From assembly GCA_033557465.1 (NCBI GenBank), contig CM066033.1:230580109-230644108 (forward strand): a stretch of 64,000 nt of DNA, read 5' to 3'. The stretch is from Ichthyophis bannanicus (Eukaryota; Chordata; Amphibia; Gymnophiona; Ichthyophiidae). Positions within the stretch are counted from its first letter, which is position 1, and the number at the start of each line of letters is the position of its first letter. The notes under the pieces were generated by a model, which saw only the letters and a list, made by a program, of their open reading frames with translations, was not told the origin of the DNA and searched no databases. This document shows positions 43,856 to 53,858 of this stretch, one piece after another. A program made the position numbers and the translations under genes.

Positions 43856-44748
43856 TTAGAAAGCAGATGCTAACTCTTTGAAAGGCTTTTAAACACTTAA
43901 ATTAAAACAATGGTAAAAAGTAGAAGGGATTTCAGTTATTATATTTCTTTTAATATATATGCACTAATATATTCTTCAAAATAAATCAAAAGATTAACAT
44001 TATAAAAAGCAAAGACAAGTACAAATAAGTCGGTAGTGACGACCTGCTGGAAATACTTTGCCTCTTCCAGATTACCTCCTCGCCCCCTATTCCAGGATGT
44101 ACACAGCAATTTTTTTTTCATTTTTGGTTCATTTTGGTCTATTTTTCCCCTTTTTTGATTTGTTTCCTTTTGCTTCATACGTGCATGTTAATAAAATCTT
44201 TCAACCCGCATTAGAACTTTTCAAGATGTGAAAATACTGTACACACATTAAATTTAATTTGCATGCACTTATAAGGTGATTTAAGAAACCAAAGAAAATG
44301 CATGCTAACAAACTGCACATCCCTACCCTATTCCTTTCTCTCCTTGTGCAACACCATTCATTCAGTTAAGTATAGTATATCTTCTTTTATGATATCAGGG
44401 TTTTCCTGAAAAGTTTAGTTTAACAGCAACAATCTCCCATTACCCCTATACTTCTCTTCAGATCACTTAGTTGTATTCATTCAGTTCTTTATCACGAGAT
44501 AAAATCCATGGTAACAAATGCTGGTGCTGTTGAATGATGTGCGTCAAATAAACATGCATATAACATGCTGCAATCTTCCACTTAGAACATGGGGTATGTC
44601 TGTTAACAGATATATATGCACACACACACATTCGTGTGACTATACATATGTCTGCATAGACATGTATGAATATAGTCAACTGATCCAATATATACACATA
44701 CATACCCTCATGAGGATAATTCCATAAGGAGATGTATAGCTTTATGGA
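43856..44748. other. AT-rich unclassified sequence
   Basis: No recognised repeat or gene. A CA-rich microsatellite-like patch lies at 44610-44640. Confidence 0.4.
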
Positions 44749-45587
44749 GAAATTTTATATACCTGCTAATTTTCTTTCCTTGAATCCTGCTAGACCAGTC
44801 CAGATAAGTGGTTTATGCTCCCCAGCCAACAGGTGGAGGCAGACTAGAACAGCTTTCAGGGATGTCATCACTAGTATACACTCTGGTGAAGCACTGAGAG
44901 AAGCTAGTATGACACTTCCTAAACACAAGCAAGACTGAACAAATCAGAAACTCAGAAAAGTATTAATCAAGCACAACTTTCTACAAACACATTTTGGCTC
45001 TCTTACCACAAATGAATCTGAATTGGGCACCAATACTGATAATGCAGTTAAAAAGCAGCAGGGATCCAAAACCTGTAGTAGTCGTCCTTCTAGAGCAGGA
45101 CCTGAACTGATGTTCAAAGCAGGATTCAAAGAAAGGAAATTAGCAGATATGTAAACTTTCTCCTCCATCATCCTGCTAGATCATTCCAGACTAATGGAAT
45201 GTACCCATGCAGTCAGACCCAAGGTAGGAGAAAGAAGATACTCAGGACAGAACTGCTCTGCCAAAGGAACTATCTGCTTCAGCTCCCACATGCAACCTTT
45301 AGTGCTCTGCAAAGGTTCTCAGGGATGATCAGGTAGCCTCTTATGGATGTCTTCCAAAGACACCAAGCTGGACAAAACTCATGACAAGGCTTATGCCCTA
45401 GAGGAGTGAGCTCCCGACTCCCTCCAGCATGTGTTTTTCACACAGGAAGTAGGTTAAACAAACAGCTTCTGTAAGTCAAATGGCAATTGAGAACTTGTAC
45501 ACTGCCTGTCTCTTCCTCAGGCTGTAGAAGCAGAGATGGTCCGACTGCCAGAAGAAATTAGTAATCTCCAGATAGTTCACCAATGCA

Positions 45588-45948
45588 CAGGGACATTGCA
45601 AGGAAAAGAGGGGCACTAGGCAAGCCCTCTATACTGTTACCTTCCCCCTTTGCTGCTGCTGCCCCTCTCCAGGGCTAAGTCACTGTTCCTGGCTTGTATA
45701 ACCTTCTGCTTCCACTCCCCCTCTGAAGCAGACTTCTGGTTTATATTAACCAGAATTCTACTTCAAAAGCAGCTGCTCATACAAGCCAGGAACTGCAATG
45801 CAGCGCTAGCGAGGTTAGGTAAGCACTGCATTGCAGTTTTAAACCCACTGCCTCTGCTGCAAGCACTGGAGAGGGGTGGCAGCTGTGGAAATGGGACACC
45901 AGCATGCTAGTCGGTTGCTTAGTTCACCTAATGGTAGCACTGGCCTTG
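45588..45948. mobile_element. hAT-like MITE (CAGGGCC family), 361 bp
   Basis: Left end CAGGGACATTGC; right end reverse complement CAAGGCCAGTGC. Flanks ccaatgca (45580-45587) and ccaatgat (45949-45956) are an 8-bp TSD with two differences. The interior 'ggttgcttagttcacc' matches the 'ttgcctagcccacc' of 22745-23208. Confidence 0.65.
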
Positions 45949-45956
45949 CCAATGAT

Positions 45957-46140
45957 AGATGCACTGAATAGTCTCCCAGTGGAGGTGGCAGAGATGAGGA
46001 CAGTATCTGAATTCAAAAAAGCATGGGACGTATAGAGGATCTCTAAAAGAAAAAAGGGGATTGTTGTAGTGACTGATATGGAAGGGCAGACTAGATAGGC
46101 CACGTGGTCTTTTTCTGCCGTCATGTTTCTATGTCTCTAT
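45957..46140 (+). mobile_element. CR1-like LINE 3' end, 5'-truncated
   Basis: Plus-strand 3' end. The RT C-terminal tail NSLPVEVAEMRTVSEFKKAWD is followed by a 3' UTR with 'gggcagactagatagg' and the terminal 'catgtttctatgtctctatga' repeat. This is the complement of the 3' end at 42407-42470, so it is the same CR1 subfamily in opposite orientation. Confidence 0.75.
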
Positions 46141-46502
46141 GAATACCACCTCTGACCTTGTTCTCCAAAGAGCATGGGTATGATAGCCTGCAACTGCAAG
46201 AGTTGCTGAAGACTTTCCTTGATCACTGCTCACTTAGCCAGGGAGCTGCAAAGAGACTCCACAAAGGCCTACTGAAGAGACTCTGAAAACTCCAGCAAGT
46301 ACCCCTTTTCAAGAACCCAATGGACTGATGGAATGTGGGCCCAGTCCGAGAAAAAAAAAACAGAGCCACCCACAACCACCTCTTCATCGGAAAGGACCTG
46401 CTGGCTCTCATTAAGAGTGCATTACTAGCTCCAAAGGAGTCTCCTGCTGAATGATATGAATGCTGGGATCCACAAAAGGACTGACCCTTCTTGAGTTTAG
46501 AC

Positions 46503-46685
46503 CAGGTGTTCTTAACCTAGTCCTCGGAACACATCTAACCAGTCAGGTTTTCAGGATAACCACAACGAACATGCATGAGATAAATTTGCATATACAGGAG
46601 GTAGTGCATGTAAATCTACTTCCATTATATGCAAATCTCTCTCCTGCATATTCATCGTGGTTATCCTGAAAACCTGACTGGTTCA
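46503..46685. mobile_element. Palindromic hAT-like MITE, right end lost
   Basis: Starts CAGGTGTTCTTAACC. Its core ('accagtcaggttttcaggat', 'gcatgagataaatttgcat' and their inverted copies) matches the 194-bp palindromic MITEs at 22329 and 26403. The expected right terminus is missing after 'acctgactggttc', where other sequence begins, so no TSD can be read. Confidence 0.65.
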
Positions 46686-46725
46686 GTGTGCTTTTAATTT
46701 ACCTGCACTGATTTTAATTTACCTA

Positions 46726-47090
46726 CCTTCTGTGCTTGATCAGCTCCTCACCCCCCTGCTGGGACACTGCTCAGAAGCTTATCTACCTAGAACATGAGCT
46801 CTTGAACTTTGATTTGGAGGCTTCTTGTTTGGTGAGAGCACCCTCATTGCTAGCCTCTGCTAACTTTTATGCTTTGCTTAGGCATATTCCTGTGCCTGCT
46901 TAGAACACAGCTTGTTATTTATGTATTTATTGTCAGCATGTATTTTAATCTTCTGTCATTTACCTAGCTCCTGCTCTCCGCTCTCAGCATTTGACTTCAT
47001 TTCCTCTGTACTCTGACTTTATACTCTCTGACTGCACAGTTCTGGAGTTCTTTTCTCTTTTTTTCTTCTGTAAGGTATGTCTTGTAAATA
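46726..47090. repeat. Unclassified dispersed repeat, copy 1
   Basis: About 190 bp (46726-46915) match 60111-60295 closely in the same orientation: 'ccttctgtgcttga', 'aagcttatct', 'acatgagctcttga', 'ggtgagagcaccctcatt', 'tttatgctttg'. Similarity weakens to about 47040. No coding content. In both places L2-like minus-strand fragments lie to the right, so it may be L2-related untranslated sequence. Confidence 0.5.
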
Positions 47091-47094
47091 TTTC

Positions 47095-47560
47095 TTTCTT
47101 TTAGCCAATAGCTGAGTTGGATGCAGACTCTCCATTCTACAAATTTTTCCAGAAGAGAGATGTTAGACACTGGCCAGTAGTTTTCCAGCTTGTACTGGTC
47201 AAATGAGCTTTTTCAATGGGGGAAGAGAGAAGGGGGGGCCATAGACCTTATATAGTGCTGTTGGCAGCTGCCCTTCCACAAGAGGAGTACATTTTAGTGA
47301 TCTTTTCAATGAGTCAGCTGCTTGACCACTGTACTATCTTTGCTAGGCAAGATGTCTTCACCGTTATGTGATTGAATGAGTCCCAGATGGCTCTGCATGG
47401 GCCCCTATGAGAGAAAGAAGAGGATATGTTTTCCTCTTTTACTGGTGGGAGGGCTCAGTAGAACTGCCTGTAGGTCCTGAGGAAAGCCTTTAATTTTGCT
47501 TGTAAACTATGTGGCAAAATCATTGCTGGTTAGTTATGATTGGGAAGGCCGATTCTGTTG
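47095..47560 (-). pseudogene. L2-like LINE fragment (linker and RT start)
   Basis: Minus strand: a linker FTSKIKGFPQDLQAVLLSPP at about 47460-47520, then GPMQSHLGLIQSHN, then KLENYWPVSNISLLEKFVEW near 47100-47190, the first RT block. Several frame breaks. The 3' part is lost where the dispersed repeat begins. 47561-47814 shows nothing certain. Confidence 0.6.
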
Positions 47561-48529
47561 TGGGGGTTTGCAGAAGACTATTTACTATTTTGAATAGCTA
47601 CTTGGTTGACTTTGCAGTCTATTCAATGCTTGAGAGAAATATTGTTTTTTGGTTCTTGTTAAAGCTAAGCTTGGCAGTACATTGTCATGTTTTCTACAGC
47701 TTAGCTAGTCCTTGCATAGGCATGATTTATATCATCTCCTTTTCAGCTTAGCTTCTTGGTGCTTACGAACCCATACTTCAGAGGAAAACACAAAGGGGAG
47801 TGTTTGTACGTAGGGTATAGGACAGTGCTTCCCAAACCTTTTTCTGGGGTGACCCCATTTTAGATGAGGAAAATTCATGTGACCCCAGAAACTAATAAAA
47901 TAAAATTATCACTCAAACAACATAAACGTATAAATATGTAAATCTATGCTTTTTAAAGTAATTATCTGATGTACTGAACATGCCTGACACATATGGGCTT
48001 CAAAGTAATGGCACTGCTTCTTGAAGATTTGCAGTGTGGGGGCTGAGCATCTGGGGGCAGTGTGTGTGTGCGCGCATTTGGGCAGTGTGTCTGGAAGCAG
48101 CGTGTCTGTGCAGATGTGAGGAATAAGTGACTGGAGGCAACGTGTGTATGTCTGAAGCTGAAGAAAGCTAGTGGGCTTTGAGGTCCCCCCTCCCCCGTGT
48201 TTTGCTCTGAGCTGGTCCCCAGCCAACTCTATCACCAGTCCTGGCAGATGTACATTCCAAAAGCTCACATATTCCAATCATTAAATAGAAATTAAAAAAT
48301 ATTTTTTCTACCTTGTTTTCTGGCTATTTTATTTTTCCAATTGTATGGCTCTGGTTTCTGCTTTCCTCTGCTTTTTCTTAACTCTTGTTTCCAGGGTCAC
48401 CTGTCTATTTGCATTTTATTCTTTCTACTCCTGTCTTCAGTGTTACAGATTGATGTAGGTGATGATGTGATCTCTTTTTTGTTTACTTTCTTCTCTTTTA
48501 CTATTTAGTTGTCAGTCTCCTGCTGTTTA

Positions 48530-49440
48530 CTGCATTTACCCACAGTTTTTCATCAATTTCCCTCATCTAGCCCTCCCATTCCAATCTCCCTCTCATTCTC
48601 AAGCCTCTTATTGCCCAGTCTTTCACCAACTCTCCCCCTCTCTCCTCCACCTGTGCCCAGCATCTTCACATTCTCCTCTCTCACCTTCCCCATCCAGGTC
48701 TCTCCCGTCTCTATCCTATGTTTAGTAACTCCTTTCTGCCTCCCTAGACCCCCCTCCCCTCCCCAAAATATATCCAGCATCTCTTCTGTCTCCGAAGCCT
48801 GGATGCCATATCCAGCATCTCTTCTGTCTCCCTAGGTCCCCACCATTTCCAGCATCTCCTCTCTCTCCCTAACCCTGCTCTGATGTCCAGCATCTCTTCT
48901 GTCTGTCTCCCTTCCTCCATCCTATGCCCAGTATCTCCTCTGTCTGTTTCCCTAGCCTCATCCTTAATTTTCAGTCTCTCTAGTCGTTGCACCCTACATG
49001 TCCAGCATCTCTTCTCTCTCACCTTCCTAGTAATCCCAAATGTCAAACATTTCCTGTCTGTTTCCTCCTTTCCATGTCCAGCATTTCCTCTGTTTCTATA
49101 GTTTCTTCCCATGATTTTTATGATGTTGCCTCCCAAAGGCCATAATTCTCTCTGTCTCACCAGTCATCTTCCCACCCATATTCAGCATCTCCTGTCTCCC
49201 TGCCCAGTATCCCCACATGTCAAGTATCGCTTGTCTCCCTCCCTCCCCAGTCCAGCATACCCTTTGTCCCCTTCTCCATGTCCAGCATATCCTCTGTCTC
49301 TCTGTCCTACACCACCCCCATGTCAAGCATCTTCCTACCATACAACCTGTTCTATCCCACATCATGTCAAGCGCCCTCCTTATCTCCCCTTCCCTGGTGA
49401 TCTAGCATCCAACCTTCCTTCCCCCTCCTTGTTGATGCAA
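48530..49440. repeat. Degenerate tandem repeat block ('ccagcatctc')
   Basis: Roughly 40-60 bp units with 'atgtccagcatctcttctgtctccct' variants repeat over 0.9 kb. The same unit type continues at 56500-56690 on the other side of the DIRS insertion. Stop-poor frames on both strands (for example 48744-49160) are a by-product of the repeat. Confidence 0.65.
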
Positions 49441-49504
49441 CATCTTCCCCCAGTCCTGCACCATCTCGTAAACAAAAATTAAATTGAAACCCCAAGAAGC
49501 CAAG

Positions 49505-50382
49505 TTTCTGGCTTAACAGCTTCTTTGGTTAAGGACAATACTGCTCTTAGAGCAAAGATAGAGTCATTGGAGAATGTGGCTCGTTCGTCAAATATCGGTT
49601 ACTGAACTTTCCCATAATTATTGGGGTTACCCCATTGGATCTTTTCAAGAAATACCTTCAGGAGGTACTATCGGTACCCCCTGATTTGATGCCGCCAGTT
49701 CTGCGAAAAATGAGGGGAAAATATCCAGTGGACTTTTAGAGTTGGACTCTCTTAATGTCTCTGACTTACTCCATACTCCCAAGGAGGAGGATATGGCAGT
49801 TTCTACATTGCTTGTTACACTGGCTCTTTCTTCAGATAGAGAATGGTTGTTAAAGCTATTTTATAAAAAGAGAGCTAATCTGTTTTATAGGAAGAAAGTT
49901 TTACTCTTCCCAGATGTTGCCAGGGAAACTCAGAAACGGCGTAGGTCTTTTTTATTATTGAGACCTGGTGCGGTTCGAATAGGGGCCTCATTTATGTTAA
50001 GATTTCCATGTAAATGTTTGATAATGTATAAAGCACAGAAATATGTCTTTTTTCAGCCTGAGGACCTTTTCTCCTTTATTAGTGCTCATCTTCTTTTTCC
50101 TGAGTAGGATATGTTTACCCATTCATGTACTTAGTGGATCTTCGAACACCACCTTCATTTTATTTTCCTTTATTGTTTACTAAGATAAACTTTATGCGGA
50201 GTGTTTGTCCCTGTTAGCTTTGTGAGTTGACTCCCCCAACTTGGTGGGCTAATAATAATGCTTGCTTTATTGCTTTTTCTTTTGAATGTGTTCACTTTGC
50301 ATATTACTGCAAGTTTTATTTTTTTTGTACAAGTTGTGCTTGATTTATTGTTCAAAATTTATAAATATATAATAAAAAAAAA
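49505..50382 (+). mobile_element. L1-like ORF1-only retroposon (HAL1-like), 5'-truncated
   Basis: An insertion flanked by gaaaccccaagaagcca at 49486-49502 and 50383-50399. It ends in 'aatataataaaaaaaaa', a poly-A tail with a near-AATAAA signal. It encodes only L1-type ORF1, followed by a ~270-bp 3' UTR and poly-A with no ORF2. TSD length and poly-A are L1 hallmarks, in contrast to the CR1/L2 elements here. ORF1-only, L1-driven elements are called HAL1 in mammals. Confidence 0.75.
49515..50107 (+). pseudogene. L1-like ORF1 (coiled coil, RRM edge, C-terminal domain)
   Basis: 49515-49605 reads SLVKDNTALRAKIESLENVARSSNI, the end of a coiled coil leading to the SSN(L/I)R-like start of the L1 RRM. 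After a stop and frame change, 49742-50107 reads DREWLLKLFYKKRANLFY and VLLFPDVARETQKRRRSFLLL, then ASFMLRFPCKCLIMYKAQKYVFFQPEDLFSFI. This is the arrangement of the L1 ORF1 C-terminal domain (DxSxETQKRRR, then a beta hairpin Y..K.YxFxxPxxL). L1 ORF1 is a trimeric RNA-binding chaperone. The stop near 49598 and frame shift disable this copy. Confidence 0.7.
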
Positions 50383-50700
50383 GAAACCCCAAGAAGCCAG
50401 ATTCTGTAAGCTATGCAACACCAGAGAAAGCACAGTTACTTACCTGTAACAGGTGATCTCTGGGAACAGCAGGAATTAGTCCTCACATATGGGTACGTCG
50501 GTACCGACGGAGCCCGTGCGGGAAAGCTCCCCAGCTTCTTAGAATAGAAGCTTTTGGGACCTCCCACTGCACATGCGCACTGCCTTCCCGCCTTCCTGAA
50601 CAGCTCTCCTCAGTTTCGAGTTTATAGCTGAGTCAACAGAGAGAGGACAGGAAGATAGATAGATAAAAGATACAACTCCTAGGGGAGGTGGGTGGGTTGT

Positions 50701-50795
50701 GAGGACTAATTCCTGCTGTTCCCAGAGATCACCTGTTACAGGTAAGTAACTGTGCTATCTCCAGGAACAAGCAGGAATAAGTCCTCACATATGGG
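50701..50795. repeat. DIRS internal complementary region
   Basis: The 95 bp are complementary to left terminus plus right terminus head-to-head, with no mismatch over 56 and 39 bases. In the accepted DIRS model this anneals the ends of the cDNA, allowing circle formation before recombinase-mediated integration. Confidence 0.85.
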
Positions 50796-50890
50796 GACTC
50801 CCTAGCTTAGATGCATGGGATCCCCTGTAAAGGTTCGCCATCTTCGTATGGATCTCAGGCATCCATTCTGGGAAGGTGGGCAGGAGTTGT

Positions 50891-53221
50891 TTAGGAATGG
50901 AACAGGTGCTTGAGGACAGCCTGGCCAAACAAGGCATCCCGGCGGGAGTCCTTGTCCAAACAGTAATGGGCTGTGAAGGTATGAACCGAGGCCCAGGTAG
51001 CGGCTCGACAGATCTGATCTATGGAAACAGAGTGCAGATGAGCCATAGAAGTTGCCATGGCCCTCACATTGTGAGCAGTGACATGGCCTTCCAGAGAAAT
51101 GTTTTTGCTCTGGTAAGCAAAAGAAATACACTGAGCAATCCAATTGGAAAGTGTACGCTTGGAGACTGGAAGTCCCAAATGGGAAGGATCAAAGGCCACA
51201 AAAAGTTGAGAAGACTTTCGATGTGGCTGAGTCCTATTAAGGTAAAAAGCGAGAGCTCTTTTACAATCCAGAGTATGAAGGTTCCTCTCTGCATTGGATG
51301 CATGAGGAGCTGGAAAAAAGACAGGTAGATATACCTCTTGATTAAGATGAAAAGGCGAGACCACTTTAGGCATAAAGTGGGGATTCGTCCTAAGGACCAC
51401 CTTATCATGATGAAATCTTGTGTAAGGTGGATTAGCCACTAAAGCCTGCAGCTCACTGATGCGGCGAGCCGAAGTGACTGCAATGAGGAAGATGACCTTC
51501 CAGGAAAGAAATTTCAAGGAGGTGGAAAACATTGGCTCAAAAGGTGGCTTCATAAGTTGACCGAGCACTAGATTCAAATCCCATGCGACCGGGGGTGGTC
51601 TGATGGGAGGTTTAGTGAGAGTCAGGCCTCTCATGAATCTTGCAACAAGAGGATGAGAGGAGATAGGTTGTCCATTTATATGTTTCAAGGATGCTGCAAT
51701 AGCGCTTAAATGGACTCTTACCGAATTCGTCTTGAGGCCTGCATTGGATAGATGCAGGAGATAATCAAGAAGAGAATTCAAAGGAAGTGCCAGAGGGTCA
51801 AGACCCTGCTGAGCACACCAAATGGAAAAACGTTTCCATTTGAAAGCATAGGAACGCCTGGTAGAGGGTTTCCTAGAGGCAGAAAGGATATCTTTCACTG
51901 GTTGGGAAAGATGAAAGTCTTGAAGGCTTAAGCCTTCAGTAACCAAGCACTGAGGTGAAGGGATTTGGGGTTTGGGTGCCACAAAGTCCCCTCCTCCTGA
52001 GACAGGAGGTCTGGCGCAGCTCCCAGATCCAAGTAGGATCCCTGGGAGAGCTGTAGAAGTAGAGGGAACCACACTTGGCGTGGCCAGCGTGGAGCTATGA
52101 GGATCATAGTTCCATGATCCCTCTGGAGTTTGAACAGAGTCTTGGGAATCAAAGGAATGGGTGGAAAGGCATATAGGAATGCCTGATTCCAATTCAGGAG
52201 AAAGGCGTCCGTAGCCTGAGCTCCCTGACACGGAGTTCTGGAACAGAACCGGGGAAGTTTGGCATTCCACGGACTTGCAAAGAGGTCTATGTCCGGGGTC
52301 CCCCATTCCTGAAAGATTCGGTTTATTTGGTCCAAATGTAGGGACCATTCGTGTGGGAGCAGAACTCGACTGAGCCTGTCTGCCCGAGAGTTTTGAACTC
52401 CTGGGAGATACACTGCTAGCAGGTGAATCTGATGCTCTCTGGCGAAGGCCCATAGTCTTAGAGCTTCGTTGCAAAGCGACAGAGAGCCCGTCCCTCCTTG
52501 TTTGTTTATGTAAAACATGGCCACCTGATTGTCCGTCTGAACTAGGACAGTGAGGTTGGCTAGGAGGGAGTGGAAGACCTTGAGGGCAAGGTAAATTGCT
52601 CGCAGTTCCAGAAGATTGATATGAAGGGTGGTCTCCTGTAGAGACCAAGTGCCCTGAGTGGAGAGAGTTTGCAGATGGGCTCCCCACCCTGTTTGGGAGG
52701 CATCTGTTGTGAGGGTTGCTTGGGGTAGCAATGGTTGAAATGGAGCCCCCAACAACAGATTCTTGGTGGAAGTCCACCAGTGGAGGGACCAAAACAGACG
52801 ATCGGAGGTTTGTATTTGGTCTGAGAGCGCTCCTGACGCCTGAGTCCACTGAGTGGCCAGGGTCCATTGAGCTGCTCTCATATGAAGACGAGCATAGGGC
52901 ACCACATGCACTGTGGAGGCCATATGACCCAGTAGGCGTAGCATTTCCCTGGCTGTCAAGTGAGTGCTGGACTGAGCTTGGGAGGCCAAACTCAGGAGGC
53001 GCTGGCCTCGAACCTGTGGAAGGTAGGCCCTTGCAGTGATGGTGTCCAACTGGGCCCCTATGAATTCTAGAGATTGAGTAGGGATGAGTTGGGACTTGGG
53101 AAGGTTTACTACCAGTCCCAGATACTGCAAAAGGCTCCTTGTGTGGTCCAGGGAAATCTGGGCCTGTGACTGAGTTGGAGCTCGGATGAGCCAGTCGTCC
53201 AGATATGGGAAGACAAGACAA
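50891..53221 (-). CDS. DIRS tyrosine recombinase ORF (YR in last ~345 residues)
   Basis: An open frame of 776 codons. The recognised domain starts at about residue 430 (SLQDFHLSQPVKDILSASRK), with the core-binding part STRRSYAFKWKRFSIWC. The catalytic part has Arg I in TSARRISELQAL (about R587), HNVR (H717, R720) and a Tyr in SVHTFTAHYC (about Y753). The R-H-R-Y set is therefore complete. This enzyme inserts circular element DNA. Upstream of the domain the frame stays open for ~1.3 kb over the RT/RNase H gene in another phase. That part is Ser/Pro-rich and has no family signature. The true start is unknown, and the ORF as delimited opens at a TTG. Confidence 0.85.
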   Translation of the reverse strand: MSCLPISGRLAHPSSNSVTGPDFPGPHKEPFAVSGTGSKPSQVPTHPYSISRIHRGPVGHHHCKGLPSTGSRPAPPEFGLPSSVQHSLDSQGNATPTGSYGLHSACGALCSSSYESSSMDPGHSVDSGVRSALRPNTNLRSSVLVPPLVDFHQESVVGGSISTIATPSNPHNRCLPNRVGSPSANSLHSGHLVSTGDHPSYQSSGTASNLPCPQGLPLPPSQPHCPSSDGQSGGHVLHKQTRRDGLSVALQRSSKTMGLRQRASDSPASSVSPRSSKLSGRQAQSSSAPTRMVPTFGPNKPNLSGMGDPGHRPLCKSVECQTSPVLFQNSVSGSSGYGRLSPELESGIPICLSTHSFDSQDSVQTPEGSWNYDPHSSTLATPSVVPSTSTALPGILLGSGSCARPPVSGGGDFVAPKPQIPSPQCLVTEGLSLQDFHLSQPVKDILSASRKPSTRRSYAFKWKRFSIWCAQQGLDPLALPLNSLLDYLLHLSNAGLKTNSVRVHLSAIAASLKHINGQPISSHPLVARFMRGLTLTKPPIRPPPVAWDLNLVLGQLMKPPFEPMFSTSLKFLSWKVIFLIAVTSARRISELQALVANPPYTRFHHDKVVLRTNPHFMPKVVSPFHLNQEVYLPVFFPAPHASNAERNLHTLDCKRALAFYLNRTQPHRKSSQLFVAFDPSHLGLPVSKRTLSNWIAQCISFAYQSKNISLEGHVTAHNVRAMATSMAHLHSVSIDQICRAATWASVHTFTAHYCLDKDSRRDALFGQAVLKHLFHS

Positions 53222-53858
53222 AGATTCCCATGCCTCTTAGAAATGCGGCTACGACTGCCATGCATTTTGTGAATACTCTTGGAGCAGAGGCTAGACCGAA
53301 GGGGAGTACTCTGTATTGGAAATGTTTTCCCTGAAACAGAAAGCGAAGATACTTTCTGTGGGATGGATGGATGAGTATATGTGTATACGCATCCTGTAGG
53401 TCTAGAGAACAAAGCCAGTCCTGACCCTGGAGGTAAGGAAGGAGAATGCCGAGAGACAGCATTTTGAATTTCTCCTTGAAGAGAAATTTGTTCAATTCTC
53501 TCAGATCTAGGATTGGTCTGAATCCCCCTGTCTTCTTTGGAATGAGAAAATAAGGGGAGTAGAAACCGGACCCTTGTTGAGGAAGAGGAACCTCTTCTAT
53601 GGCCCCTTGGGCAAGAAGAGAGGAAACCTCTTGACCCAACAGGGTTAGGAGAGATGGGGGAGAATTGAATGGTCTCACCATATGATGGGGAGGAAGGCTG
53701 GAGAAATGAAGTTTGTAACCCTCTCGAATGATAGAGAGGGTCCATTGTTCTGTTGTGATTTGTTCCCATCTGGGAGCAAAGTGAACCAACCTTCCGGGTA
53801 TGGTGAGAGGTTCTGGTTGTGTTAGAACCAGAAGTGGCAAGTTCCCTAGGAGCAAGTC
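51928..53858 (-). pseudogene. DIRS RT - RNase H - Dam methyltransferase-like polyprotein (one frameshift)
   Basis: From just after the gag stop, in a different frame and without a clear ATG. RT blocks: GSGFYSPYFLIPKKTGGFRP, ILDLRELNKFL, SLDLQDAYTHILIHP (motif A Asp) and VLPFGLASAPRVFTKCM. A one-base shift at about 53208-53225 falls just before motif C PYLDDWLI; the remaining frame is open to 51928. RNase H has TTDASQTGWGAHL, INLLELRAIYLAL, VQTDNQVAMFYINK and SRADRLSR, giving the D-E-D-D set. The C-terminal GTPDIDLFASPWNAKLPRF...FPPIPLI...IAPRWPRQVW is the Dam-like methyltransferase region of DIRS elements. Apart from the shift it looks intact. Confidence 0.85.

Larger units (their letters stand above)
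44749..46495 (-). mobile_element. DIRS family-2 3' end with two later insertions
   Basis: The left terminus 44749-44790 ('...acctgctaattttctttccttgaatcctgc') pairs with 45119-45159, an ITR/ICR arrangement. ICR-like text 'atcctgctagatcattccagac' follows. 45190-45587 and 46141-46495 look like eroded 3' UTR and RT/YR text but lack a clean coding frame. A MITE (45588-45948) and a CR1 3' end (45957-46140) sit inside. Confidence 0.55.

Noticed and set aside
48509..49482. Several 75-138 codon frames on both strands
   Set aside because: They arise in the 'ccagcatctc' minisatellite. Stop-poor on both strands because of composition.
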